From Roseivirga sp. E12 (GTDB lineage: Bacteria; Bacteroidota; Bacteroidia; Cytophagales; Cyclobacteriaceae), in NCBI RefSeq assembly GCF_017592825.1, contig NZ_JAGFMD010000010.1, forward strand, positions 106,693 to 170,692: a DNA stretch of 64,000 nt, given 5' to 3'. Shown here piece after piece: positions 16,320 to 24,471 of this stretch. Under the pieces are notes generated by a model. It was not told the DNA's origin. It saw nothing but the letters and a program-made list of their open reading frames with translations, and did no database searches. Each line of letters starts with the position of its first letter. Within the stretch, counting starts at the first letter, position 1. The position numbers and the translations under genes are program-made.

Positions 16320-17093
16320 TCAACCCTTTATAGATTGAATAAATTCATTAATGTTATTCGCTATAACTCCTTCTTGGGAGATTGCTTTAATAAAGGCACT
16401 TCCAATGATAGCGCCATTGGCATTTTCACAGGCTTTATCGAATGTTTCTTTATTGGATATTCCGAAACCGATCAGGGTTGGGTTCTTCAAGTTCATTTCC
16501 TTAATTCTGGAGAAATAGGCCTCCTGATCCTGGCTTATTCCTGTTTTGGCCCCAGTGGTACTTGCGGAAGAAACCATATAGATGAACCCATTTGAGTTCT
16601 GATCAATCTCTCTAATTCGAGATTCAGAGGTTTGTGGCGTAATTAGGAAGATATTCAAGAGGCCATGCTTCTCGAATAAAGGCTTGTAGACTTCAAGGTA
16701 TTCGAACATGGGTAGGTCTGGAAGAATCAATCCATCTACTCCAACCTCTTGGCACTTTTGGCAGAATGCCTCGATGCCATACTGAACTATTGGGTTGATA
16801 TAGCCCATAAGGATAATTGGAAGACCAAATTTGTGCCTAACCCCCTCCAACTGCTCTAAAAGAAGTTTCAGAGTCATGCCATTGTCAAGCGCAATACCGT
16901 TGCTTTCTTGGATGGTCGGACCATCAGCGATTGGGTCGGAAAACGGAATACCTATTTCGATCAAATCAGCACCCGTGGCTTCCAAGCTCTCCATTATACC
17001 GACCGTATCGTTTAAGGTTGGGTAACCAGCCGTGAAGTACACATTGAGTACTCTTTGGGATTTTCTATTAAAAAGTTCTTCTATTCTGTTCAT
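16320..17093 (-). CDS. trpA: Tryptophan synthase alpha chain
   Basis: Cleaves indole-3-glycerol phosphate to indole, which passes to TrpB. The catalytic Glu and Asp are visible in LIEIGIPFSDPIADGP and GLILPDLP; phosphate loops are IGFGIS and GAIIGSA. I choose ATG 17093 (MNRIEELF) as start, giving 257 aa. Another in-frame ATG at 17108 lies inside a CGTCATTGCGA repeat and would add MTKRD, which is likely repeat-derived. Confidence 0.95.
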   Translation of the reverse strand: MNRIEELFNRKSQRVLNVYFTAGYPTLNDTVGIMESLEATGADLIEIGIPFSDPIADGPTIQESNGIALDNGMTLKLLLEQLEGVRHKFGLPIILMGYINPIVQYGIEAFCQKCQEVGVDGLILPDLPMFEYLEVYKPLFEKHGLLNIFLITPQTSESRIREIDQNSNGFIYMVSSASTTGAKTGISQDQEAYFSRIKEMNLKNPTLIGFGISNKETFDKACENANGAIIGSAFIKAISQEGVIANNINEFIQSIKG

Positions 17094-17102
17094 ATCTCGT
17101 TT

Positions 17103-17181
17103 CGTCATTGCGATCCTGATTTATCAGGAGAAGCAATCTCCCTATCGATTGGGAGACTGCTTCGCTTCTCTCGCAGTGACG
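17103..17181. repeat. CGTCATTGCGA palindromic repeat between trpB and trpA
   Basis: CGTCATTGCGA (from 17103) and TCGCAGTGACG (to 17181) form the outer arms, and GAAGCAATCTCCC with GGGAGACTGCTTC the inner arms. It fills the gap between the trpB stop and the trpA start. Confidence 0.88.
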
Positions 17182-17190
17182 CTTATAATT

Positions 17191-18372
17191 TTAATACTTC
17201 CCCCATTTGATGTAGGTCTCTAAATCTTTGTCTCCTCTGCCAGATAAATTCAGCACAACTACGTCTTCTGCTTTAAAAGTCATTTGATTTAATGCGGCTA
17301 AAGCATGAGCTGTTTCTATGGCTGGGATTATGCCTTCAAGTCTGCTTAACTCAATACCTGCTTGCATCGCTTCTTCATCGGTGGCGCTATAGAATTGCGC
17401 CCTACCTGTTTCAAACAGATGTGCATGCACTGGGCCAATACCCGGATAATCCAAGCCTGCTGAGATTGAGTAAGGCTCTACCACTTGCCCATCTGCGGTT
17501 TGCATAAGGAGTGTTTTACTTCCATGAAGCACACCTGGCTTACCCAATACAGTCGTTGCAGCAGATTCCCCAGAATCATTTCCTAGACCGGCAGCTTCAA
17601 CGGCTACCAACTGCACGTCCTCATCGTCATAGTAATGATAAAAGGCACCAGCGGCATTACTACCGCCACCTACACAAGCCACTACATAATCAGGCTTTTC
17701 AGTGCCCTCATGTGAAAGCAATTGCTTTCTAATTTCTTCGCTGATTACCGATTGGAAGCGAGCCACCATTTCTGGATATGGGTGAGGTCCAACCACAGAT
17801 CCAATGATATAGTGTGTATCTGTTGGATTGTTGATCCAGTGGCGCATGGCCTCGTTCGTAGCATCCTTGAGGGTCTTACTGCCACTCTCCGCTGCCCGAA
17901 CTTCCGCACCAAGGATACGCATGCGTTCGACATTTGGCTTTTGACGTTCCATGTCTACAGCTCCCATGTACACGATGCATTCTACACCCATCAGTGCACA
18001 AACGGTAGCGGTGGCTACTCCATGCTGACCTGCTCCAGTTTCTGCAATGATCTTCTTTTTACCCAAACGCTGAGCCATTAGAATCTGACCTATCGTATTG
18101 TTTACCTTATGAGCTCCAGTATGGCAGAGATCTTCTCTTTTTAGGTACACTTTGGCACCATACTTTTGTGAGAGCCGCTTAGCGAAATACAATGGAGTGG
18201 GTCTTCCAACAAAGTCTTTCAGCAATGACTGAAACTCCTCTTGAAAGTCTTCAGCCTGCATAATTCGCTCGTAGTTGTCTCTCAACTCTTCCACATTAGG
18301 ATATAGCATTTCAGGGATATAGGCTCCCCCAAAATTTCCGTAATACCCTCTCTCGTCAACTTTTACTTTCAT
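17191..18372 (-). CDS. trpB: Tryptophan synthase beta chain
   Basis: Pyridoxal-phosphate enzyme that joins indole and serine. The Schiff-base Lys lies in [11 protein letters not shown] (about residue 91), and the phosphate cradle [10 protein letters not shown] and the substrate loop ETGAGQHG are intact. Length (393 aa) is normal for TrpB1. It lies between trpF and trpA, with repeat copies on both sides. Confidence 0.97.
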   Translation of the reverse strand: MKVKVDERGYYGNFGGAYIPEMLYPNVEELRDNYERIMQAEDFQEEFQSLLKDFVGRPTPLYFAKRLSQKYGAKVYLKREDLCHTGAHKVNNTIGQILMAQRLGKKKIIAETGAGQHGVATATVCALMGVECIVYMGAVDMERQKPNVERMRILGAEVRAAESGSKTLKDATNEAMRHWINNPTDTHYIIGSVVGPHPYPEMVARFQSVISEEIRKQLLSHEGTEKPDYVVACVGGGSNAAGAFYHYYDDEDVQLVAVEAAGLGNDSGESAATTVLGKPGVLHGSKTLLMQTADGQVVEPYSISAGLDYPGIGPVHAHLFETGRAQFYSATDEEAMQAGIELSRLEGIIPAIETAHALAALNQMTFKAEDVVVLNLSGRGDKDLETYIKWGKY

Positions 18373-18385
18373 CTTCCTTCATTTT

Positions 18386-18459
18386 CGTCATTGCGAAGAG
18401 CAAAGCGATGAAGCAATCCCCTTATTAATTAGGAGACTGCTTCGTCCCTCGCAGTGACG
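18386..18459. repeat. CGTCATTGCGA palindromic repeat overlapping the 3' end of trpF
   Basis: The outer arms are CGTCATTGCGA and TCGCAGTGACG, the inner arms GAAGCAATCCCC and GGAGACTGCTTC. The right half lies within the trpF coding sequence, so the last residues of TrpF (about SLRGTKQSPN) are read from repeat DNA. Confidence 0.88.
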
Positions 18460-19066
18460 ATGTTAGTTGTTCTATTCTTTCTATGTCCTTTAGCCCTGGA
18501 GCTAACTCAAACTTAGAGTTTACATCTATGGCATGAATGTTCATTTTGCCAAGCTCTTCTAGGGCATCTACATTATCCAAATCAATACCCCCACTAAGGA
18601 AAAAGGGAACTTTTTGGTTATAGCCCTTTAATATCTCCCAGTCAAAGGCTTCCCCATTACCTCCTCTGGCCTTTCCTTTCGTATCGAACAAAAAGAAATC
18701 GACAAAGGGATTATAAAGGTCTAAACCACTGAAGTCAAAGGCTTCACCAATTGAAAAGACTTTGATCACCTTTATTCCTACAGCAAAAAGCTCAGCAGTA
18801 TATTCGACAGGCTCATCGCCATGCAATTGAACATAATCCAAACCATAGGCCTGCACCTTGTTCTTTACTGCTTCCAGATCGGCATTCACGAATACTCCAA
18901 TCTTTTCAGTTTCCTTAGGAAAGCTATTTAGCAACTCAGTATCCAGTAATTCTTGGGCATCGCGGGGTGATTTATCGTAGAAGATAAAACCTATATAGTC
19001 AGGCTTCAGCGCAAGTAAATGCGCTATATTCTCACTCTCTCGCATGCCACATACCTTTAACTTCAT
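18425..19066 (-). CDS. trpF: Phosphoribosylanthranilate isomerase
   Basis: Amadori isomerase of the tryptophan pathway. The catalytic Cys is in KVCGMRE (about residue 6) and the catalytic Asp in LFDTKGKARGG (about 128); the phosphate loop is FLSGGID. The protein is 213 aa, with a normal domain ending near ERIEQL. The last ten or so residues, SLRGTKQSPN, come from the dispersed repeat, which has replaced the original stop codon region. This tail should be harmless because it follows the last helix. Confidence 0.96.
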   Translation of the reverse strand: MKLKVCGMRESENIAHLLALKPDYIGFIFYDKSPRDAQELLDTELLNSFPKETEKIGVFVNADLEAVKNKVQAYGLDYVQLHGDEPVEYTAELFAVGIKVIKVFSIGEAFDFSGLDLYNPFVDFFLFDTKGKARGGNGEAFDWEILKGYNQKVPFFLSGGIDLDNVDALEELGKMNIHAIDVNSKFELAPGLKDIERIEQLTSSLRGTKQSPN

Positions 19067-19123
19067 AGTAATCAGGGATTAGAAATCAGGAATCGATGGA
19101 TTCTTTTTCCACTGTTTTCTGAT

Positions 19124-19921
19124 CTACCGATTTTCTCTTTTCAACTGTTTAATAAATTCCTTAGCTGTTTCCTCCGGCCTGGCAGTCTTCATAAAGGTCT
19201 CTCCTATAAGGAACCCTTTGTAGCCGTAACCTCTCAAGTCGGCTATAGACTCAGGGTCGCTGATTCCGCTCTCAGATATTTTAACAAAATCATCAGGGAT
19301 TGCCGAAGCCAAGGCCTTCGAGGTTTCAATGGTAGTCTCGAAGGTTTTTAAGTTTCGGTTGTTTACTCCAACAATATCGAGCTGTTCAATCAAGTTGTTT
19401 TCTAGTTCCTCCTTATTGTGAACTTCCATTAGAACTTCAAGCCCCAAACTCTTGGCAAAAGAGGCCAATGATTGCAGCTTTTCAGGAGCAAGTGCGGCAG
19501 CTATAAGCAAAATGGCATCGGCACCGATCGACTTGGCCTCAATGATTTGATATTCATCAATTATAAAGTCCTTCCTAAGCACTGGACAGAAATTGTACTT
19601 TCTAGCCTCACTCAGGTCCTCGTTCTTACCACCGAAGAATTCAGCATCCGTTAATACCGAAAGTGCCGAGGCTCCTGCTTGCATATAGCCTATTGTTGTC
19701 CTTTCAACCTTGGCATGTGAGTTAATCATTCCTTTAGAAGGCGACTTGCGCTTGAACTCAGCAATGATACCTGACTTGTCTTCTCTCAGTAGGTATTTCT
19801 TCAAAGAGACAGTTTTGCCTTCAAAATACACACTCTGTTCAAGTAGCTTTTCAGGGAAAAGCGCTCTTCTATCCTCCACCTCGGTGAGTTTATGCGCTAT
19901 GATTTTTTCTAGTATATCCAT
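19124..19921 (-). CDS. trpC: Indole-3-glycerol phosphate synthase
   Basis: Ring-closing decarboxylase. Catalytic Lys in EFKRKSPSKG (about 58 from the chosen start) and Glu/Lys in VLRKDFIID are present, with phosphate motifs SESGIS and GFLIGET. I use ATG 19921 (MDILEKII), 265 aa; a GTG at 19936 in frame lies within a repeat and would add five residues. The gene is separate from trpF, unlike the enterobacterial fusion. Confidence 0.95.
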   Translation of the reverse strand: MDILEKIIAHKLTEVEDRRALFPEKLLEQSVYFEGKTVSLKKYLLREDKSGIIAEFKRKSPSKGMINSHAKVERTTIGYMQAGASALSVLTDAEFFGGKNEDLSEARKYNFCPVLRKDFIIDEYQIIEAKSIGADAILLIAAALAPEKLQSLASFAKSLGLEVLMEVHNKEELENNLIEQLDIVGVNNRNLKTFETTIETSKALASAIPDDFVKISESGISDPESIADLRGYGYKGFLIGETFMKTARPEETAKEFIKQLKRENR

Positions 19922-19931
19922 TTGTTCTTTT

Positions 19932-20005
19932 GTCACTGCGAGGGACGAAGCAGTCTCCTCAATTTATTTGGGGATTGCCACGGTCGTGCCTCCCTCGCAA
20001 AGACG
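19932..20005. repeat. CGTCATTGCGA palindromic repeat between trpD and trpC
   Basis: GTCACTGCGAGG (from 19932) and CCTCGCAAAGAC (to 20004/20005) are the outer arms, with GAAGCAGTCTCC and GGGGATTGCC inside. It fills the gap almost completely. Confidence 0.85.
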
Positions 20006-20011
20006 TTCTGT

Positions 20012-20998
20012 TTATAGTCCTAATATTTTTTTAAATGTTCGAAGTGCTTTACCACTTTCTAAAGATTCTCTGGCCATGCCTAATGCATCGTCAGTTGAAA
20101 CACCTTTTCCACATTGGATGGCCATTGCCGCATTAGCGATAACCACATTGTTCTGTGCAGTAGTTCCTTTGCCCTTCAGAATGGTCTCAAAGATTTTTGC
20201 CGACTCCTCAACGGTTTCACCTCCATGAATCTGCTCTTGTTTTATGGTTTCAAAACCCAAATCCACAGGATTAATAATGGATTCATTTCCATTAGATATC
20301 TTCTTAAAGCCACCAGTGAGTGAAATTTCATCATAACCATCTAGGGCATGAAGGATCACAAAATGCTTATCGGTTTTTTGGTACAGATATCCGTAGAGTC
20401 TTGCTAACTCCAAACTAAACACGCCTACCAACTGCTTCTTAGGGAATGATGGGTTTACCATGGGCCCTAACATGTTAAAGAAGGTTTTAACTCCGAGATC
20501 TCTTCTAATCGGAGCAACATTCTTCATTGCTGGATGAAAGAGGGGTGCATGTAGAAAGCACAGTCCGCATTCGTCAAGACTCTGTCTGAGTTTGCTAATG
20601 TCATTTGTAAACTCATAGCCAAAGTGTGCCATGAGATTAGACGATCCCGAAACGGATGACACACCATTATTACCATGCTTAGCCACATTCTGACCTGCTC
20701 CAGCTACTATAAATGAGGACAATGTAGAGATGTTAAAGGTGTTTTTACCATCTCCACCAGTACCGCAAAGGTCGATTGCGTCATACTCAGGAATCTCTAC
20801 CGGAACACAAAGTTCCAGCATAGCGTCTCTGAATCCTTCTAACTCTTCAACAGTAATACTTCTCATCAGGTACACCGTAAGGAATGCCGCCACCTGACTT
20901 TGGTTATACTCACCTTGGGCCAGGTTTTTCAAAATCTCCTTGGCAGTGGCTTTATCAAGCGACTTGTATTCGAATAGTTGGTTTAGTATCTCCTTCAT
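20012..20998 (-). CDS. trpD: Anthranilate phosphoribosyltransferase
   Basis: Transfers phosphoribose from PRPP to anthranilate. Motifs: CGTGGDGKNTFNIST for PRPP binding (about 76-90), KHGNNGVSSVSGSS for substrate binding and the metal-binding acidic loop near DGYDEISL. Length 328 aa is normal and there is no fused glutaminase, since trpG is separate. Confidence 0.96.
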   Translation of the reverse strand: MKEILNQLFEYKSLDKATAKEILKNLAQGEYNQSQVAAFLTVYLMRSITVEELEGFRDAMLELCVPVEIPEYDAIDLCGTGGDGKNTFNISTLSSFIVAGAGQNVAKHGNNGVSSVSGSSNLMAHFGYEFTNDISKLRQSLDECGLCFLHAPLFHPAMKNVAPIRRDLGVKTFFNMLGPMVNPSFPKKQLVGVFSLELARLYGYLYQKTDKHFVILHALDGYDEISLTGGFKKISNGNESIINPVDLGFETIKQEQIHGGETVEESAKIFETILKGKGTTAQNNVVIANAAMAIQCGKGVSTDDALGMARESLESGKALRTFKKILGL

Positions 20999-21007
20999 TT
21001 CTCAGTT

Positions 21008-21077
21008 CGTCATTGCGAGTGCAGCGCGGCAATCTCTCTAACCGTTTAAGGAGATCGCTTCGTTCCTCGCGAAGACG
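21008..21077. repeat. CGTCATTGCGA palindromic repeat between trpG and trpD
   Basis: CGTCATTGCGAG (from 21008) pairs with CTCGCGAAGACG (to 21077) with two mismatches; inner arms GGCAATCTCT and GGAGATCGCTTC. It fills the trpG-trpD gap. Confidence 0.85.
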
Positions 21078-21078
21078 G

Positions 21079-21651
21079 TTAATTCTTAATCCAATTTTTC
21101 AACAATTGATGCCCATGTTCTGTCATGATAGACTCTGGGTGAAATTGTACTCCCTTCACATCGTACTCTTTATGACTAATGGCCATGATTTCGCCATATT
21201 CGTCTATTGCAGTTACTTCTAACTGATCTCCAAGCTGTTCTTTGTCAACATTCCAGCTATGGTAATGGCAAATCTTATAGGTCTCTGGTAGGCCTGAGAA
21301 CAATCTATCATTAGGTTTCTTCACTTTGACCTCGCTGGACACGCCATGCAGCACCTCAGGCATATTATAAAGTTTAGCACCATAAGCTTCGGCTATACCC
21401 TGATGTCCTAAGCAGACACCTAGAATACTTTTTTCCTTACCATACATTTTGATGAGCTCCGGCATAATACCCGCCTCCTCTGGGATTCCAGGGCCAGGCG
21501 AGAGTAATATTTTATCATATGCGCCAACTTCAAGAAGGTCGATCTGATCGTTTCTCAGCACATCCATATTCCTTTCATAACCGAGCTCTCTTAGATAATG
21601 AACCAGGTTGAAGGTGAACGAGTCGTAATTGTCTAGCACTAGTATCTTCAT
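21079..21651 (-). CDS. trpG: Anthranilate synthase component II (glutaminase)
   Basis: Class I glutamine amidotransferase of 190 aa that feeds ammonia to TrpE. The nucleophile Cys is in GVCLGHQGIAEAYG and the His-Glu pair in FHPESIMTEHG. The N-terminus LVLDNYDSFTFNLVHYL is typical. It starts inside the trpE stop region (4-base overlap), which couples the two subunits. It may also serve aminodeoxychorismate synthase, as in many bacteria. Confidence 0.96.
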   Translation of the reverse strand: MKILVLDNYDSFTFNLVHYLRELGYERNMDVLRNDQIDLLEVGAYDKILLSPGPGIPEEAGIMPELIKMYGKEKSILGVCLGHQGIAEAYGAKLYNMPEVLHGVSSEVKVKKPNDRLFSGLPETYKICHYHSWNVDKEQLGDQLEVTAIDEYGEIMAISHKEYDVKGVQFHPESIMTEHGHQLLKNWIKN

Positions 21652-23048
21652 CGTATCTCCTTTGCTAGTTCAATGGCCTTTCTGAGTGCTGCCAGTTTAT
21701 TATTGACCTCTTGAAGTTCCGACTCGCGGTTCGATTTGGCCACAACTCCTGCTCCTGCCTGATAGAAGAGTGTATTGTCTTTACTTAGAAAAGACCTGAT
21801 CATAATGGCATGATTGAAATCTCCATTGAAGCCCATAAAGCCAATGGCTCCACCATAATAGCCTCTTCTTGTTGACTCATACTCATTAATCAGCTGCATG
21901 GCCCTCACCTTAGGCGCACCACTTAGCGTTCCCGCTGGGAATGTGCCAGATACCATTTGCGTCTCAGTCATATTTTCGCTCAGCTTACCAGTTACTTTGG
22001 ACACTAAATGAATGACGTGAGAGAAGTATTGCACTTCTTTATAGGTATCTACCTCAACATTCGATCCGGCACGGCTTAGGTCGTTACGTGCAAGGTCTAC
22101 AAGCATTACATGCTCTGAATTTTCTTTAGGGTCTGCATGAAGCTTCTTGGCTAATTCAGCATCTGCCTCATCGTTACCTGTTCTTCGGAAAGTACCTGCA
22201 ATCGGATGGATTGTTGCCTTCCGATCCTTAATCACTAATTGAGCTTCTGGAGAAGAGCCAAAGATCTTATAGCTACCATAGTCGAAGTAGAATAAGTAAG
22301 GCGATGGGTTTACTGACCGTAACGCACGATAGACATTAAACTCGTCTCCTGAAAAATTATCCTGAAACCTTCTGGACAGCACTATTTGAAATACATCTCC
22401 TCTAAAGCAATGCTGAATTCCTTTGTCTATGATCTCAAGGAACTCTTCATCTTGATAGTTTGAACTCTCCTGCTGCGCTGGTACAAACTCGTACGAAGGG
22501 TAATTCTTATTATTGACCAAATTCTCGATTGCCTCAAGCCCCTTAGGTGCTGAACCTTCTGGAGAATGCTCAAAAATGTATAATTCATTTTTGAAATGGT
22601 CTATTGCGATGACATAGCGATAAACATGATATAGAATATCTGGGATACCATATTCATCCTCCTGATGATTTCCTACAGGAATGTTCTCGAAATGCTGTAC
22701 AGCATCATAGCCTATATACCCGAACAATCCATTGTTGATAAACTTGAATGGGTTCTCATCTGCTTGAAATGAGGCAACAAACTCATCAAGCTTGAGCATT
22801 GCTCCGTTACCAGAAACCTCCCCTCCGGTAACTCCTTCCGGCAGCGACTGCTTGTAGTGATTATCTTTTACCTCGAACCTGGCAATAGGCTCACAGCAGA
22901 TGTATGAAAAACTATCATCTGCACCGTGATAATCCGAACTTTCCAAGAGGATTGGATTCTCGAACTTATCGCGCAGCTTCAAGTAGATACTCACTGGTGT
23001 GACTGTATCGGCAAGTAGTTTCTTATATGTCGTATTTAATTTTGTCAT
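21648..23048 (-). CDS. trpE: Anthranilate synthase component I
   Basis: Converts chorismate and ammonia to anthranilate. The 466-aa protein keeps the tryptophan-binding feedback motif LLESSDYHG near residue 34, and the chorismate site motifs PIAGTFRR, MLVDLARNDL and GTFPAGTLSGAPK. First structural gene of the operon, 83 bases downstream of a repeat copy that separates it from the trp attenuator. Confidence 0.97.
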   Translation of the reverse strand: MTKLNTTYKKLLADTVTPVSIYLKLRDKFENPILLESSDYHGADDSFSYICCEPIARFEVKDNHYKQSLPEGVTGGEVSGNGAMLKLDEFVASFQADENPFKFINNGLFGYIGYDAVQHFENIPVGNHQEDEYGIPDILYHVYRYVIAIDHFKNELYIFEHSPEGSAPKGLEAIENLVNNKNYPSYEFVPAQQESSNYQDEEFLEIIDKGIQHCFRGDVFQIVLSRRFQDNFSGDEFNVYRALRSVNPSPYLFYFDYGSYKIFGSSPEAQLVIKDRKATIHPIAGTFRRTGNDEADAELAKKLHADPKENSEHVMLVDLARNDLSRAGSNVEVDTYKEVQYFSHVIHLVSKVTGKLSENMTETQMVSGTFPAGTLSGAPKVRAMQLINEYESTRRGYYGGAIGFMGFNGDFNHAIMIRSFLSKDNTLFYQAGAGVVAKSNRESELQEVNNKLAALRKAIELAKEIR

Positions 23049-23065
23049 TACTCATTCTACTCTTT

Positions 23066-23153
23066 GTCATTGCGATCCCGACTTATCGGGAGAAGCAATC
23101 TCCCACTTTTATGAGATTGCCGCGGTCGTCTTGTGGACTCCCTCGCAATGACG
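23066..23153. repeat. CGTCATTGCGA palindromic repeat between trp attenuator and trpE
   Basis: GTCATTGCGATC (from 23066) and CTCGCAATGAC (to 23152) are the outer arms; inner arms GAAGCAATCTCCC and GAGATTGCC. It stands between the attenuator terminator and the trpE start codon, so only read-through transcripts contain it. Confidence 0.88.
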
Positions 23154-23167
23154 AAAGTCCTGAAACG

Positions 23168-23195
23168 AAAAAAGCCTGCAGGAACTGCAGGCTTT
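23168..23195 (-). terminator. trp attenuator terminator
   Basis: On the minus strand AAAGCCTGCAG and CTGCAGGCTTT form a perfect 11-bp stem around the loop TTC, with a T-run of six running out of the stem (three beyond it). It lies between trpL and trpE. AGUUCC across the loop is complementary to GGAACU just after the Trp codons, which gives a possible antiterminator. Confidence 0.9.
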
Positions 23196-23230
23196 CAATT
23201 TATCTTTTTAGATATAGCACTTAGTTCACG

Positions 23231-23287
23231 TTATCGGAGTTCCGTTACGTGCCACCACCATGCATTATATCTGTTTGTTCTTTTCAC
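23231..23287 (-). CDS. trpL: trp operon leader peptide with three consecutive Trp codons
   Basis: An 18-codon ORF from GTG at 23287 to TAA at 23231. Codons 10-12 are three Trp in a row (TGG at 23260-23252), followed by His-Val-Thr-Glu-Leu-Arg. It precedes the terminator at 23195 and trpE. AGAUAUA and GCAC in the leader can pair with UAUAUCU and GUGC after it (region 1:2), enclosing the GGAACU segment that could otherwise reach the terminator. Chance occurrence of WWW directly upstream of trpE is very unlikely. The start codon lies six bases after the promoter -7 box. Confidence 0.9.
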   Translation of the reverse strand: MKRTNRYNAWWWHVTELR

Positions 23288-23292
23288 TACGC

Positions 23293-23322
23293 CAAATGTA
23301 GAAAAGGATTTTTTTAAAGCAA
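23293..23322 (-). promoter_or_regulatory. Promoter of the trp operon (TTG-N19-TACATTTG)
   Basis: On the minus strand, TTG (23322-23320), a 19-base spacer and TACATTTG (23300-23293) match the Bacteroidota consensus. The trpL start codon follows five bases later, the same geometry as at the phhA-his leader. Confidence 0.82.
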
Positions 23323-23392
23323 ATGGAATTTTTAGAATTTGATAGAAAAGGTAAAAATGTGTGATGAATTGGTCAAAGACATGACCAACAAC

Positions 23393-24382
23393 CTATTTAA
23401 ATGCTCTAATCACTTGTAGCGCTTCGGTATCAGAAGGAGAACTTTCCAATACAAGATTGTAGAACTTTATGGACTCTTCTCTCTTCCCAATGAAGGCGTA
23501 AGCCCGGGCCATATCCTTCTTCATGTTCACTCTTCCAGGAAATTTTTCTATCCCTAGCTCAAGGAATTCAATGGCTTCTTTAAAGTAATATTTTTGCATC
23601 AGTCTGCTCGCAATTCCATTCGTGATAAATGCATCTAGCGAATCCGATACCTCCAGGTATTTGACTTTTCCAGCCTCACTCCCTTCATTGACAAATACGT
23701 TTACCAACTCATCGATTGTCTTTCTCGTAGCGGCATCACCCCATTTAAAAGTGTTGGGTTGTTTACCCACTATTGAAAATGAGATTTTAACTTCTTCTGA
23801 CAATACCTTTTCGCCCCAGCGACCACCGTCAATATCAAAATCAGACCTATTGATTACCACCTCTCCCTTAAAACCTATATTCAGATTACTCCAAAACGGA
23901 TCAATGAACCGTCCTTTCGTCCTTTCAAATGGCACTTTCACTTCTTTAGTAATTCCTTTAATCTTCAGGTCTCCTATAGCAAACAATTGTCCATTCAATT
24001 TTTCAATGCGAGTGCTCTGAAATGTTAAGGTTTTATGGTTTTCTGTATCGAAGAAGTTCTCCTTTTTCAAATCCTTATCTCTAAAGTTATTACCCGTATC
24101 AATAGTGTTAGCGAATGCCAGCAGCGTGATGGATGTCTTGAGCAAATCATCCTCATTATATAGAATAGTACCAAAGTACCTTCCGAAGGTGCCTTCAACA
24201 TCGCTAAATCCGAAAAAGCCAATTGAGAAATTTAGTTTTGAGTGGGACTGATCAATAGAGAATATTTCTGTATCAAGTCCTGGAATATGCTTCACTTGGT
24301 CTGGCCAAAACGAAGTATCCTGAGCATAGGAAAGATGAGATAAAGAAAGTAATGCGAAGAAGATAATGTAAAGTTGTTTCAT
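23393..24382 (-). CDS. YceI-family protein with C-terminal TPR-like helices
   Basis: The start ATG 24382 opens a signal peptide (MKQLYIIFFALLSLSHL, cleavage after SYAQ); an ATG five codons upstream is less likely. Residues about 40-210 form a YceI-like lipocalin beta-barrel (IDQSHSKLNFSIGFFGFSDVEGTFG, IKGITKEVKVPFE), a fold that binds isoprenoid-type lipids. The rest (about 225-329) is helical with two TPR-like units (YYFKEAIEFLELGIEKFPG, GKREESIKFYNLVLESSPSD). The combination suggests a periplasmic lipid-binding protein with a protein-contact arm. Monocistronic. Confidence 0.82.
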   Translation of the reverse strand: MKQLYIIFFALLSLSHLSYAQDTSFWPDQVKHIPGLDTEIFSIDQSHSKLNFSIGFFGFSDVEGTFGRYFGTILYNEDDLLKTSITLLAFANTIDTGNNFRDKDLKKENFFDTENHKTLTFQSTRIEKLNGQLFAIGDLKIKGITKEVKVPFERTKGRFIDPFWSNLNIGFKGEVVINRSDFDIDGGRWGEKVLSEEVKISFSIVGKQPNTFKWGDAATRKTIDELVNVFVNEGSEAGKVKYLEVSDSLDAFITNGIASRLMQKYYFKEAIEFLELGIEKFPGRVNMKKDMARAYAFIGKREESIKFYNLVLESSPSDTEALQVIRAFK

Positions 24383-24471
24383 CTGCTTTTTAGGCATAGA
24401 AACGCTAACAGGAGTTAGAAAGAAAGGTTTTGGGATGAATCTTACTTAAGTAGTGATAAACCTGTTCAACC

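Noticed and set aside
19067..19123. A seventh copy of the trp-operon repeat between trpF and trpC
   Set aside because: No CGTCATTGCGA arms; only short imperfect GATT-type repeats are seen.
23393..24382. Fusion of two genes by frameshift (YceI and TPR parts)
   Set aside because: The frame is continuous and no stop or shift is needed; the two-part protein is taken as real.
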